Assembly (NCBI GenBank): GCA_036365145.1
Contig: JAEOAD010000029.1
Coordinates: 17,924,001 to 17,988,000 of the forward strand
DNA: 64,000 bases
Source of the DNA: Orientallactaga sibirica
Lineage: Eukaryota; Chordata; Mammalia; Rodentia; Dipodidae
Reading direction: 5' to 3'
Shown here: in pieces, positions 1 to 11,376 of the stretch
How the letters are laid out: each line of letters begins with the position of its first letter
Numbering within the stretch: position 1 is the stretch's first letter
Position numbers and translations under genes: made by a program
The notes under the pieces: model-generated
Databases searched by the model: none
Seen by the model: only the letters and a program-made list of their open reading frames with translations
Told to the model about the DNA's origin: nothing

Positions 1-566
1 CACCGTGCATGTCTTTTTGAGGTGGGTGCAGACTTATGCAGAGTGAACAGTTGTATCTTTCTGACTTCTTCACTGTTTTATGGCTTGCCTTGGGGAAAGA
101 GGCATGAAGTTCTGGACATACAGAGCTTCAGAAAGCTTGGGCACCATGGGAGACATGGTCCAGTGGGGAAGAGGAAAGACTGCACAATCTCTCTGAATTG
201 TGAGAGAAAAAAACAAAACAAAACAAAACAAATAAAAAGTGCCCTTTTCTGGCTTTTTCGCTGATCTTGAACTTCCAAGTCCTAGCTCTGGTCAGTGCTC
301 CTGTGTCAGCTTAACTGGGCTGATATTGGGGGAAACTTCCACTCCCACATTGGCTCTCTCCTGCCTTATACATGGCAGGATCTCTCTGTACCTTCTTTTC
401 TCTTAATCTAATAAGTCCTAGTTAAGTCTTAAAAAAATAAAAGTAATAGTGGGAACAATAATGCATAAATTATTTCATCAAAGTAGTGTCAATAGTAGTA
501 AATGTACTAATTCATTTTTCTAGAAAACTTACTGTCTCCTTGGCAATTATAAAAAATATATATAGT
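1..566. other. Low-copy sequence, no gene seen
   Basis: The stretch holds no recognisable exon, and its open frames are short and lack recognisable motifs. A short (AAAAC)n run lies near 211-235. Nothing else was recognised before the first B1. Confidence 0.5.
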
Positions 567-707
567 GCTGGGCATGGTGGCACATGCCTTTAATCCCAGT
601 GCTCAGGAGGCAGAGGTAGGAGGATCACTGTGAGTTTGAGGCCACCCTGAGACTACAGGGTGAATTCCAGGTCAGCATGGAGTAGACTGAAACCCTACCT
701 CAAAAAA
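567..707 (+). repeat. B1 SINE
   Basis: This is a near full-length B1, a 7SL RNA-derived SINE. It starts GCTGGGCATGGTGGCACATG, has the TTTAATCCCAG internal promoter region, and ends CCCTACCTCAAAAAA. It sits in a short AT-rich repeat (ATATATA) that is present on both sides and is probably its target-site duplication. It depends on L1 for movement and has no coding capacity. Confidence 0.95.
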
Positions 708-1191
708 CATATATATTATTTGATAAAACTAGATTGCAACTTTATGTGGTAGAGCCTGCCATTTTACCTGAGTCTAGATAAGGATCAATATCTTCTCCAA
801 GTGACAGATCGAATGCGTCTCTATGCTCCAGAGTCCTGCCCTGCCCCAGAACTAGCTTTGAACCATGATGCAATATGTCTAAAAGAAACCGGGAGGTATT
901 GTTAGGCTTCAAATATGATATGGTCATCCTTTGATAGTTTACCATGGAAATTTTCATTTCTGAAGCTTATAAGATATAAGAAGTTAGACATAGGATTATT
1001 ATTCTCATAGTTAGGCCCAGGATCAGAGTCTGACCAGGGGTAACAGATGAGGTACCTGAGAAAAATGGGTTGGTTCTAAATATGGTTGTAATATGGAAGC
1101 TAACAGACCTGGTAAGTCATTAGATTTGCAGGCTGGAAGAGGAAGAAACTGAGTATTTCTAAGTCCAAGCCATTTCACTAAAAGCATAGGT

Positions 1192-1375
1192 AGCTGGGTG
1201 TGGTGGTGCAAGCCTTTCATCCCAGTTCTCGGGAGGCAGATGTAGGAGGATATCCTTGAGTTTGAGGTCACCCTGAGACTACATAGTTAATTCCAGGTCA
1301 GCCTGGGTCAGAGTGAGACCCTACCTTGAAAAACTAAAAACAAACAAACAAACAAAACAAAACACCAACAACAAT
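1192..1375 (+). repeat. B1 SINE with A-rich tail
   Basis: The B1 starts AGCTGGGTGTGGTGGTGCAA and ends CCCTACCTTGAAAAAC, followed by a (CAAA)n tail. An imperfect target-site duplication, AAAAGCATAGG before and AAAACATAGGG after, brackets it. Confidence 0.95.
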
Positions 1376-1383
1376 AAAAACAT

Positions 1384-1524
1384 AGGGAAAGGGCCTATCA
1401 GCTCTTGGCAAAGTGTTTGTTTCATAAGCATGAGGATAAGGGTCTGATCCTCGGAACCCACATAAACTTGGAGTGGTGGCATAAGAGCTCCAGACCCAGG
1501 AAAGACTCTGGTTAAAAATAGTGG
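1384..1524 (+). repeat. Old B4-type SINE, 5' part
   Basis: The region resembles the ID-like head of B4 (GCATGAGGATAAGGGTCTGATCC, then a diverged body). The tail of the same element seems to resume at about 1730-1815 (TGTTGTCCTCTGGTTTTCAC), so a younger SINE probably landed within it. It is strongly diverged. Confidence 0.55.
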
Positions 1525-1729
1525 ATGGGATGCTAGGGAGATGGTTCTTCAGTTAAAGGTGCTTTCTTGCAAAACTTGGTTGCCTGGGTTCAATTCCCTA
1601 GAACCCACATAAAGCCAGACCCACAAAGTGGCATACACATCTGGAATTCATTTGCAGTGGCAAGAGGCTCTGGAGTGACCATACTTTCTCTCATTCTGTT
1701 TTCAAATAAATAAAAATATTTTTAAAAAA
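1525..1729 (+). repeat. tRNA-headed SINE (Dip-like)
   Basis: It belongs to the SINE family seen many times here: a tRNA-like head with A-box and B-box (GGTTCAATTCC), a middle part CATCTGGAATTCATTTGCAGTGG, and the tail CAAATAAATAAA. It appears inserted into an older B4-type element, with AAAAATAGTGG / AAAAAATGGTG as the likely target-site duplication. Confidence 0.85.
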
Positions 1730-1925
1730 TGGTGACTAGGACCTAAGGAATTATAGCCAATGTTGTCCTCTGGTTTTCACATGTGCACGCACATGCATAC
1801 TTATACACAACCTAGGTACAAAGTACCAAGTAATTCAAGGTTGTAGAATTCTGAACATATCGACATTCAATTTTCTGGACTATAAGACTGTGAAGAAGTA
1901 CCCTTAATCTTGTCCACTTACAAAA

Positions 1926-1966
1926 ATTATTTACTAATTTATTAATTTATTTGAGAAAGAAAGGCA

Positions 1967-2006
<40 letters not shown>

Positions 2007-2010
2007 AGGA

Positions 2011-2057
<47 letters not shown>

Positions 2058-2169
2058 AGTTCTTCTAGCCTCTGCAAATGTACTCCAGATGAAATAGCCA
2101 CCTTGTGCAACTGGCTTATGTGAGTACTGAAGAATCAAACTTTAACCACTAAGCCCTCTCTCCAGTCTC
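1926..2169 (-). repeat. tRNA-headed SINE (Dip-like) with expanded GA tract
   Basis: The SINE reads on the minus strand. Its CT-rich 3' part, seen here as (GA)n at about 1960-2056, has expanded into a microsatellite of roughly 95 bases. The flanks AATCTTGTCCAC (about 1907) and AACCTTGCCCAG (about 2169) look like a target-site duplication. The serine/leucine-rich open frame across it is low-complexity translation and not a gene. Confidence 0.88.
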
Positions 2170-2245
2170 AACCTTGCCCAGTTTTGGTGACAGACCTGCT
2201 GTAACTCCATTAGGTTGTATGAATCAGAAGAGCAAGGAGCTCCAG
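2170..2245 (-). repeat. LTR-like fragment, homologous to 3707-3765
   Basis: The segment holding GACAGACCTGCTGTAACTCC and TTAGGTTGTATGAAT matches 3707-3765, where the same sequence continues into a MaLR-type LTR. Both copies have a SINE inserted at the same point. It probably belongs to the same retroelement family. Confidence 0.6.
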
Positions 2246-3497
2246 GAATCCCTGCTGCTGCAGACCCAGGAGCATTCTCTCTGGTTTACTCATGGCAGAG
2301 TTTCCTTCATGAGGGAATGGTACAGACTTACTTCACTTAAAGAGAAAATCCCTCATCATTCTCTTTCCAAAAGATTAGCTACTGAGCTACACAAAGTAAA
2401 GGATAAAGAAGGAGACGGTCTTTAGTTTAAAGGGTTTATTTACATTAACTTTGAGAATTGGCTTTTTGCTTAACATTTTATAATATTTCTGTTAGGAAAG
2501 AAAAACATGTTCCCAAGAAGAAGGGAAAGTGGTGATTGAATGGCATTCCTGTCTATCATCTACATACAGAAGCAGGTCAGGTTAGTCTGGTCAGGCTCCC
2601 AGAGCTCAACTAGAGACAGTATAACAGGAGATAGGCATGCAGGATGAAATTTTTCTAGATGATTTCTCTAGATGCGTAACATTTCATTATTATGTAATAT
2701 TATTTTGAAAAGTACTAAAGACCTTGGACACCTTTTGTTTCATAAAGCTTGCCTTTTATAGATGTAAAGTTTTCATTCTTTGTCTAATGCAAGCAAGTTA
2801 CCCAATCATCTGGGAGAAGCAGGTTCCTGTTCCATGTAGCCACATGGAAAATTACCAGTTGTTATGGACTATGAATGAACATTTTGGGAAAGGAAGGGAT
2901 GTTTAATGATGTAACCATTCTAGGTGCACCAAGGACCCATGTCCTTCTAAGCTTGTTCTTTCTTTATCTTCCATCTGAGGACTAAGGAAATCACACTTCG
3001 GACATTTGACCAAAAGACGTGTACTTATGCTTTATGAGTGCAGTGTTTTATAAAATAAAGTAAGATTGGAATAGCTTTGTACATTTTTGCTTTTTTTCCA
3101 TAATAGCAGCCCAAATGAAAATTATGAAGGGACAATGATAATGAAAATGAAATCTAAAATGCCCTCTGGGGAAAATTTGAGCAAACCAGGGCATGGATCT
3201 ACTTTCAGCATCTGCATGTAGGTAAATAATATCACCAAGAAAAATTATTTGACAAGTCACTGTAAGGAATATCAACAGAAATAGTAGTGTTTTGCTATAT
3301 TTTCTTACAAGTTTTCACTAATTATTATTAACAGTAATAGTCTAATTGTTTAGTCTAGCAATGTGACTTTATGGTGAAGACATAATTTCCCTTGTAATGT
3401 AGAATGAATTTGCAAATTCATATTTTTTTATTTTTCAAAGAGCTTGTTTTTACAATTTTTAACCATTGAAATAATCTTCCAAGATTGATGGAGATTT
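2246..3497. other. Low-copy AT-rich sequence, no gene seen
   Basis: No exon, RNA gene or clear repeat was recognised. The open frames in the interval are all under 90 codons and have no motif or splice context that I could support. Confidence 0.5.
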
Positions 3498-3706
3498 TTT
3501 TAAAAACATTTTATTTATTTATTTAGGAAAGACAGGCAGATAGATATGGGGGGATGGGTGTGGCAGTGCTTCTAACCACTGCAAATGCACTCCAGATGCA
3601 TGTGCCACCTTGTACATCTAGCTTATGTGGGTACTGAAGAATCAAACCTGGGTCCCTAGGCTTCACAGGCAAGCACATTAGCCACTAAGCAATCTCTTTA
3701 GCTCCA
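3498..3706 (-). repeat. tRNA-headed SINE (Dip-like)
   Basis: This minus-strand SINE has the tail TTTATTTATTTATTT at its low-coordinate end and the head complement (GCCACTAAGCAATCTCTTTAG) at its high-coordinate end. It interrupts an LTR remnant at the same site as the SINE at 1926-2169. Confidence 0.85.
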
Positions 3707-3853
3707 ACCTTGTCCATTTTTGGTGATAGACCTGCTATCACAACAGTAGGTTGTATGAATTAGATGAGCCAGGAGCTCTTTCCCAGTAGGGTTTTGTCCA
3801 CTGGAGACTCAATATTCAAGCCTGAGTCTATAACCCACACATTTGAACTACTG
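3707..3853 (-). repeat. Partial MaLR-type LTR (3' side of a provirus remnant)
   Basis: The block GGAGACTCAATATTCAAGCC with TGAGTCTATA matches the fuller LTR at 5641-5999. It abuts a polypurine-like tract (AGGGGTGGAATG on the minus strand), as expected for the downstream LTR of a minus-strand element. The remaining part of this LTR diverges from the upstream copy, so the assignment is firm only for 3790-3853. Confidence 0.65.
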
Positions 3854-5640
3854 CATTCCACCCCTGGCCCCCATGGTCTCATGACCATTTCACAATGTAA
3901 ATTGCATTCAGTCTAACTTCAAAGGTCCCTATAAGCTTTACCAACTTTAAGACTGTTCCAAAGTCTCAAGTCTCATCTGAGGTTTATGACTGTCCCTTAA
4001 CTCTGAGTCCTGTAAAATCAAAACAATTTATATACTTCCAAAATATAGTGGTACAGAGTAAACATTTCCATTGCAATAAGGCATAACAAGGAGAAATTGG
4101 ACCAATATAAATCAATAACTATCAGGTTAACATCAAACATCTGCAGTTCAAGTAGGACATCCAAAACCAGTAATGATAGTCTCTCAATTTTCTATTCCAT
4201 GCTTATATCTGGGCTGTGTAACCTAAGGCCAACTTTTATTCTAAGCCAACAGCACTCAATTGTAGCCATTTCACAGATGTATATCCAAAACATATTTGAG
4301 TCTATCTGCAAACCATGGATCATCCTTGTGGTAGTTTGAATATATGTCCCCCAATATATTCAGTGTTTTATTAGTTATAGTTTGCATCTTCAATCACCTT
4401 GCTAGAGGCAATGTCACTGGGGGCCAGTCTTAAGGTGTGGGTTTGAGATTCCATTGTAAAGATATGCAAATGTGCCTAGCAGGAGTTCTTGAAGTGTGCT
4501 GTGTGACCTTTTGGCTTTAGTTTTGCTCTGTGTGCTGTGGTGGCTGGTTGGTTTCTTTCTCTCTCTGCTTGGCCCTGTGGAGAGCAGGCCGCTTCTCTTG
4601 TCATTATGGAACTTCCCCTGGATCTGTAAGCTTCAATAAATAATATCCCTTCCTCCATAACTGTGCCTGGTCTGGAAGTTCATCTCAGCGAACCTGAAGC
4701 TGTCTGCTACAATCCTCATAGCTCCATACAATGGCCTTTTCTATTTGGCCTCCAGTGCAGGGATCTCACCCTGCTTCACAGTGCTGCATCTCTAAAGTTG
4801 GTTCCTGGAATTGGTTCTCTTCATATATTGGTCTTACTGGGCCTATACAGAGGTATTCCACCCTGTTTCACATGCCACAGATCTGTAGTGGCATTAGAAC
4901 CATGTGAACTTCACGAGCCACTTCCTAATACATTTCTTGCATCCCAAACCAGCACCAGGTGTGCAGCATTGCCAAATATGTTAATGTGGTAGAGGAAGGG
5001 GGATAAACCTTGTTCTTGAAGAACAGGATAATCACTTAGAATTCTTCCTTTAAGTCACTTCCTTGTAGACAGTTTGTATTCCTACTTATTGAGTGGATTT
5101 CACTCCCAGGGATCTTTTCCATTGTCCCACTGCAAATAGTTTCCCCATCCCTAATGGTGGTAATCTGTTCAACCATTTCAACTTCAGCAATTTAAAACCA
5201 GTTTCTGTGCCAGTAACTTTAAACTTCCTTAAAATTTTCTGTGAGAAACCATACATGCTTTATATATTTCTGTTCTAGACCTTTCAACAAGCACACTAGT
5301 CCATTAACTTTTAAACTTAACCTTGATCAAACTCTTTGTGCATAGGCAAAGGACATAGCCAATTTTTATGCCAATAGCCCAGTTCCAAGAAAAATTCTCC
5401 ATTCCTCTTTGAAAGTTTATAAACAAAGCATTCACAGTCCACAATTCTCTCTGCATTGAATATTTCCTAATTCACACCAAAATAGTCCCATTAAGCTCTG
5501 CTTACTGCACTGTCATAAGCCTTCTCCACTCCAAAGTATCAAATTCTTCCACATTCCTCCCACAAACAAGTTCAAAAAGACGAACGTCTACATGGTCAAA
5601 TTCATTGTAGAAATGACCCTACTTCTTGGTATCAATTTAC
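3854..5640 (-). mobile_element. ERVL/MaLR internal region remnant, minus strand
   Basis: The segment lies between two related LTRs. Its 3' edge (sense) is the polypurine-like tract, and the CCACCCCTGGCCCCCAT block is shared with 16199-16230. Just inside the LTR at 5640, a tRNA-Leu-like primer site is visible in sense as GATACCAAGAAGTAGGG. A younger solo LTR (4327-4711) splits it. No gag or pol frame is open, so it is a dead, heavily decayed retroelement. Confidence 0.7.
4327..4711 (+). repeat. Solo LTR, TG...CA with 5-bp target duplication
   Basis: A 385-bp LTR starts TGTGGTAGTTTGAATATATG and ends CTGTCTGCTACA, with an AATAAA poly(A) signal at 4635-4640. The 5-bp direct repeat ATCCT flanks it exactly (4322-4326 and 4712-4716), which fits ERVL/MaLR integration. 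No internal region accompanies it, so it is probably a recombination-derived solo LTR that landed in an older provirus of the opposite orientation. Confidence 0.85.
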
Positions 5641-5999
5641 TGTTGCAGTTAGCTTCATATTGCTCAGACAAACGTCCAGTCAAAAGCAGTTTATGGGAGA
5701 AACAGGTTTATTTCAGGCTTACAAGTTCCAAGAGAACACCACCAATGGCAGAAGAAGCTGGCTTATTCCCACACACCCAAGTATAGAGACACTACCAACA
5801 GCCAGCACCAGTAACAGCTAGCAAATACTTCAAACTGTTCTATATACACCTTAGGGCTAGACTCAAGTTCTACCCCTACACATACCTAAGGGCTGGACTC
5901 CAAGATCCATCTTCAGAGACATACCTCTTCTCAACAGAGGTCCACACACTGGAGACTCAAGATTCAAGCCTGAGTCTATGGGAGCATACATTTAAACCA
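5641..5999 (-). repeat. MaLR-type LTR (upstream LTR of minus-strand provirus)
   Basis: In sense (minus strand) the LTR begins TGGTTTAAATGTATGC, contains a poly(A) signal (GAAATAAACC), and ends AACTGCAACA. Six bases downstream is a tRNA-Leu-like primer-binding sequence, the hallmark of ERVL-related elements. It pairs with the fragment at 3707-3853. The exact subfamily was not assigned. Confidence 0.8.
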
Positions 6000-6899
6000 A
6001 TAAACTCACTTCCCAATTAAAATATTTAATACTAGTTATAATGCATTTCTTGATTCAAACCTGTGTTCTAGCCTTCATGACATCTGTCTTGATATTTTCA
6101 GACCTTGTACATTCCCTGGATTATGGTGGATCCTCCATAACTGCTATCTGAACTGTAATCAATATCTACTTCTACTTGAAGTTCTTGGTTTCAAATAAGC
6201 ATATTGTGCTATCTTTTGAAATTAAAATCAATGCACAGCCTGTATGCTTTTCTGAATAAGAAACGCCAATTGTTTCAGCTCTAAGTTGATTTTTTAAAAT
6301 AGTGTACATGATAAATACAAATAAAGGGTTTTGAGTTCATTAAAGTGGTAATCATATGAGTTATATTTACTGAAAAACTTTAACTTGGAGCTTAATAACA
6401 TCTTCATTCTTATAATCGCAGCATTTTTCCTTTCAAATTCTCCTTGCTGTAGTGCCTTGTGGTCTGTTGCTTTGGGGACACAAACATTTCTCCAAATAGA
6501 CATGGGTAAACTTGTTCATTTGTTTTCAATATTTATATATCATGTAGTTTAAAACTAACCAAACATGTACCTCTATTTTAAAGGAACAATAAAATAATGT
6601 GTCAATAATTTGAGATCTGTAAACATGGGGATTGAGTATATTGTATCATTATTACTGCTTTAGAGTCAAACGCCACTGATATTTTCCCTTTGACCAGGTT
6701 GAGTCCCTGGAGATAGGCACATCAGCCCTCTTACTGAAATATAATTGAGCTGCCAATAATCACTTATTTCAGTGCTAAAAACAAGCTATGCAGTTTTTCA
6801 TTTAAATAGTTTCCCATTTTATTACGTAGGTAAAGTCACATATAGTAAAATATAGACATTGTGTATATAATTGTGTGGCTGGTACATGCATCTACATAA
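6000..6899. other. Low-copy sequence, no gene seen
   Basis: AT-rich, low-copy sequence with no recognisable exon or repeat. Its open frames are under 70 codons. Confidence 0.45.
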
Positions 6900-7390
6900 T
6901 CATTATCCCAATCAATTATTCTGGAAATGTATTTCCTGCCTCCTTCTAGACAATCTCCACCCCTCACTGCTCATTTTGAGTAAATATCACATTTTCTTCT
7001 TGGTCATTGATCTGCTACCAGCTTTGTGCCTATCATAAAGTTTCTACACATATTGTATACCTTTGTATCTCATACCCGGACATTTGAATTGGAAGGATAA
7101 GCACAGGATATAGATACACAGTTAGAGTTGCACAAACAAGACAAAGAGCTTCCACCATGGTTATAACACTTGACATTTGTCGTAGGACTTCATAGTACTC
7201 CTTTTTGTTTCATAAATTATCCAATATTTTGTATTCTCTAACTTTAAAAAAACAGCAATTTCAGTGATTGTGAAGTGGTATCTCACTGAAGATGTGATCT
7301 GATTTCCCTGATTACTAATGATGTTGAGTGTTTTTCCTCATGTCTATTTTCTATTTATCCATATATATTGTGTGTGTGTGATGTATATTC
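6900..7390 (-). repeat. Ancient L1 (L1M-type) ORF2 fragment
   Basis: The clearest part is about 7255-7350, where GAAGTGGTATCTCACTGAAG, TTTCCCTGATTACTAATGAT and GATGTTGAGTGTTTTTCCTC match the complement of the distal L1 ORF2. The 5' boundary at 6900 is a guess from general character. It is far too diverged to code. Confidence 0.65.
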
Positions 7391-7434
7391 AGTTGTTTAG
7401 CTTCATATTTAATGGTTTGTCTCCTTAGGGGAAT

Positions 7435-7592
7435 CATCATAGGTGTGGTGGTGGTAGTGGACATAAGTTTTGCAAGTAGGAGAATAAATGAGAAGATCAT
7501 AAATTTTAAATCAGCCTTGGCTACATAATAATTTCAAGGCCAGCCTGGGTTCTATAAACCCTACTTCAAAATAAACAAAAGAAACAAAACAC
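7435..7592 (+). repeat. Diverged B1-related SINE
   Basis: TAGGTGTGGTGGTGGTAGTG and CAAGGCCAGCCTGGGTTCTA are recognisable B1 pieces, while the middle is decayed. Confidence 0.6.
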
Positions 7593-7603
7593 TAAAAAGA
7601 GTT

Positions 7604-7607
<4 letters not shown>

Positions 7608-7642
<35 letters not shown>

Positions 7643-7789
7643 TTTGGTTTTTCAAGGTAGGGTCTCACCTTAAATCAGGCTGACCTAGAATTTACTATGT
7701 AGTCTCAGGGTGGCCTCAAACTTATGGTGATCCTCCTACCTCTGCCTCCTATGTGCTGGGATTAAAAGCATGCACCACCACGCCTGGCT
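7608..7789 (-). repeat. B1 SINE with (TTTA)n tail and clear target duplication
   Basis: A full-length minus-strand B1 with its 3' tail shown as (TTTA)n. The 15-bp direct repeat TAAAAAGAGTTTTAT (7593-7607 and 7790-7804) is a perfect target-site duplication, so the insertion is fairly young. Confidence 0.95.
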
Positions 7790-7913
7790 TAAAAAGAGTT
7801 TTATATATATATTGGAATTATATAACCAATAGATAGAGAAAATATTTACTAAGTTTAGAGTTTTTATACTAAATATCTTTGACAAACAATAAGTTAATAG
7901 TCCAATTAAAAAT

Positions 7914-7950
7914 TGTGTGTGTGTGTGTGTGTGTGTGCGTGTGTGTGTGT
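7914..7950. repeat. (GT)n microsatellite
   Basis: An almost pure GT dinucleotide tract lies at the 3' end of a decayed B4-type SINE. Confidence 0.95.
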
Positions 7951-7954
7951 TGGA

Positions 7955-8215
7955 TGTATGTGTGTATGTATATTCATATGTTTGTGGGTGCATGTGCATA
8001 CACATGCATGTAGAACCCTGAGATTGGGGTTAGGGTATTCCTCAGTTACGTTTCACCTTATTCTTTAAGACCAGTCCTATTGCTGAACACAGAGTTCACT
8101 GATTTAGCCAGACTGGCCAGCCACTGAGCCCTAGAGATTCATTCCCTGTCTCTGCCTCTAATAGGAACAAGCTATCAGGCCTTGCATTTTAAATGTGAGT
8201 AATGGGATTATATTC
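7955..8215 (-). repeat. Diverged B4-type SINE
   Basis: CACTGATTTAGCCAGACTGG and CTGGCCAGCCACTGAGCCCT match the complement of the B4 body. The ID-like head is decayed. Confidence 0.6.
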
Positions 8216-8309
8216 CTATATCCTACTATCTGAGTGGCAATTGCTTTTCCCAGTGAGTCATCTGTTCAAATCTTTCCATTTTTAATAGCTATCCTGCTTC
8301 ATGCCTTCT

Positions 8310-8885
8310 TCAAGCAGACATCTCCTAATGCTCAGGGAGAATTGTGGAAGAGGGGCTGGAGAGATGGCTTAGCAGTTAAGGCATTTGCCTGCAAAGCCAA
8401 AGGATCCTGGTTTGATACTTCAGGATCCACGTAAGCCAGATGCACAAGGGGGCACATGCATCTGGAGTTCGTTTGCAGTGGCTGAAGGCCCTGGTGTGCC
8501 CATTCTGTCTCTCTCTGCCTCTTTCTCTCAAATAAATAAAATATATTTTATAAAAGAGAATTGTGGAAGAGAGGGCTGATAGAATACAAGAGACTAAAGA
8601 TGTGAAGTGTCTTGCAATGCTGCCTTCAGCACATGAAATAGCTTGGCATTCATGACTTCACAGAGGCTTTTGCTACCTTGCACAAAACCTGCACAATACT
8701 GGGTCCATAATCATTTTTACATGGATTATAGAGGAGAATGAAAAGAGATATCAATATAGAAAATGGACTAATTGGAAAGAAGAAGGCATTTAGGAGACAA
8801 AGGACAGTGGAGGGAGAACAAAAGAAGGTGATGGGAGGGATTATGATCAAAATTTCTTTTGTACCTGTATGAAAATTATCAACAG
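8310..8885 (+). mobile_element. L1 3' end, split by a SINE
   Basis: GCTCAGGGAGAATTGTGGAA and the purine-rich tail near 8760-8885 match the distal L1 3' UTR seen at 50440-50818. A SINE (8353-8555) divides it and duplicates 16 bases of it. It is 5'-truncated and has no ORF content. Confidence 0.75.
8353..8555 (+). repeat. tRNA-headed SINE (Dip-like), 16-bp target duplication
   Basis: A full-length copy starts GGGCTGGAGAGATGGCTTAG and ends in an A/T-rich tail. The perfect 16-bp direct repeat GAGAATTGTGGAAGAG (8337-8352 and 8556-8571) proves insertion into an L1 3' UTR. The RNA polymerase III A-box (TGGCTTAGCAGTTAAGG) and a B-box-like GGTTTGATACT are visible. Confidence 0.95.
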
Positions 8886-9309
8886 ATATCCTCAAGGCCA
8901 GGAAGGCGTCAGGCTCTGTTTTGTTCTAAAGTCTCCATCATTCACATATCTTTTGTATACACACAACATTCTCAAATGGCTTTCAGTACATGGTAAGAGG
9001 CAGAGTTTGGAACTTACATTTTGCCCTATCTTTTGATCCAATTGTTACAATAACATTTGTTTGAAAGACTTTCCATTAATTATTGATATTAGTTGGATTC
9101 TTTGGTAAAAATCAGTCAAACGTGTTTATTTCAAGCCTCAGTTCTGATTCTGACATAGTTTCTTGTTCTTAAGCTAATAGCATACTATTTTGAGGTTTTG
9201 ATTAATGTGGTTTACAGTGAAGCATTTGGATGATTAGAGTTGTCCAACTTTGTTTCTTTTTTAAAATATCTTTTGCTTATTTCTTTATTGAACTTATTGA
9301 AACTTGGAA
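8886..9309. other. Low-copy sequence, no gene seen
   Basis: Nothing recognisable apart from general AT-richness. Confidence 0.4.
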
Positions 9310-9552
9310 TAGAGAGATGGATCACCAGGGGAAAAACTTGAGTGCTGTGCCTAAGGAACTCCATCCACCTTTTTTGAGACAGATTCTGTCATGGGCCTGG
9401 TTCTCAGCAACTAAGCTGGTCAGGCTGACCAAAGAGCCTGCCTCACAGATCTGCATATCTCCACCTCCCCAGTCCTCGGATTACCAGTGTATGCATGATG
9501 CTTGGTTTTATTATTCCCGTCCTCATGCTTGCTGAGCCATCTCCCTGTCCCC
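9310..9552 (-). repeat. B4-type SINE
   Basis: The complement of B4 is readable: TTTTTGAGACAGATTCTGTC, TCCCCAGTCCTCGGATTACC, and the head complement CATGCTTGCTGAGCCATCTC. Confidence 0.8.
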
Positions 9553-11376
9553 TGTGGCAGATTTTCTGAGGTTTTCTATGTAAATGAATTTATTTGCAGG
9601 TACTTCTGCTGCATTTCATGTTCAAGGTTTTTACTTTTTCACTTTTTTTGGAGTATCTTATTAAACAGGAGAGGACTTTTAGTGCAGTGCTTGACAAAGC
9701 TGGTGTGACTGAACATGCTTATATTGTTCCTCATGCCTGTAGAATAACATTCATTACCATCCTTGGCATTTCCTTTTATTTTTAGTTTGCTAAGAATTTT
9801 ATCATGAGTTGTGATGATCATATTCATTTCCTGTGTTTCCCTTTTAGTTTCCAACATCTCCTAGCACTTCCCTGCCTTTAGCATCTTGGCCTCTAGCCAG
9901 TTTTCTAAGCTTGTAGAGTTCGACCTTTCAAATTGCTAAGTTTTCTCCAGCTAAGTGTGCATGGTATATATTTCAGCTCTGTTCATTTTGTACAACCATC
10001 CTGCATAGTTCTTCTCTAGTATTGTGCTTTTGAAGTTCAAGATCCTTCCAAATCTTGTGCTCTCTCTAAATGCCTTTTTTATCTGTGGCTTTGCTTTGGT
10101 CAGTGGCAGTGAATGACAACAGACAGAGAGCTGAAGCCATCTTGTAGCTCACTCTGGTGCTTCCTTTCTCTCCTGGATCAAGTCTTGGGCTGTATGATGT
10201 TTGAGGACTTTGGAGTGCTTGGCCATCAGCAGTAGTATATATGAATGGGAAGACAGTAAAGAAGAGGATGATAATAAGTCCTGTGTAGATGGAAAAAAAA
10301 ATATGATCATGTAGAAAGACATGATGTTTAATTGACTTATCTTGTGTGAAGTATCTGGCTATAAACATGTTGAAGTGTGTAAGTATTTAACCAGATTAAC
10401 TTTTTTTCATTGAGTAATTTTTAAATTTCAGGATGTCATCAGTGATTTGTGGTAATGATATTCAGTTATATAAACCACTGGGGTAGAAAACAACTTGTTT
10501 CTGGACTTGGAATTGCATGTGATTCTAGGACTTGCAAACATGATTGAAATTGTTGAATTTCAATGTCCTTCTTAGATAAATGAAGATCCTCCGAGATCAG
10601 TATGCACCTTGCAGATGCTGTTTGCAAAATGCTCAGTGACATCCTCTCTGTGAACACCTGCAGCAGATCTTTAGAGGAGGCTGATGATAATAATGATGGA
10701 GATAAGCTAAAGAAAAAAACAAACAAAAAAAAAAAAAAACAGTGGGCTTTCTGGGAGTATCCGTTTGAGGAAGTGTCAGTAACTTATTTACAGTTTTCGT
10801 GGCACTCACTGTGACTGGCTAGTGAAATGCAAGCTGGATGGCACCATAGAAATCTGTTTAACTCTGCTCCCAACTTTCCTTTTTTAATCAATTTGTCATG
10901 GAAAGTGCTTATGGAAAACAGCTAGTATTGCCATTCCACCAACACACAGACCTTCTTTCATATTTTGATTCCTAAATGTCACATTTTTGATGACTTTAAA
11001 AGGAATCTTTATGGGAATAATATTGCTTAATATAGAAGAATGAAAAACTCCTTCTTCCCCCCCAAAATCATACATTTATGGGAGAGGGGAGACTGTTTCT
11101 TCCCTCTTAAAACAATAAGGCAGCAAAATTCAAAACTGAGCAATAAATATTTCCAGAGAAATGAAGCAATTAGAAAATTAGAGGCAAGTGCAAAGTAATT
11201 GCAGTATGCTTTTCTTTAGCTATTTATACAGTGAAGTTTTGGGGCAAGACCTATGCTATGTGTTTGCTTGCTTCCGCATTGACTACATTAGTGGAACCAA
11301 AAAGAGGCAGCAAACAAACCTTGCTGATATTTCCAAGGAAAATTTCAAGGGTAAGAGAATTACATTTTTTTTATAG
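9553..11376. other. Low-copy sequence, no gene seen
   Basis: About 1.8 kb without a recognised interspersed repeat, apart from an A-rich run near 10711-10739. Open frames of up to 100 codons exist on both strands, but none shows domain motifs or convincing splice junctions. Confidence 0.45.

Noticed and set aside
1958..2056. A serine/leucine repeat frame that could suggest a low-complexity protein.
   Set aside because: It is translation of a (GA)n tract inside a SINE.
8353..8440. A possible tRNA gene, because A-box and B-box motifs are present.
   Set aside because: They are the tRNA-derived head of a SINE: the cloverleaf is incomplete and the same head recurs in many copies.
10602..10814. 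A 70-codon frame considered as a possible exon.
   Set aside because: It includes a poly-lysine stretch from an A-run. No supportable splice sites, motif or conservation evidence is available.
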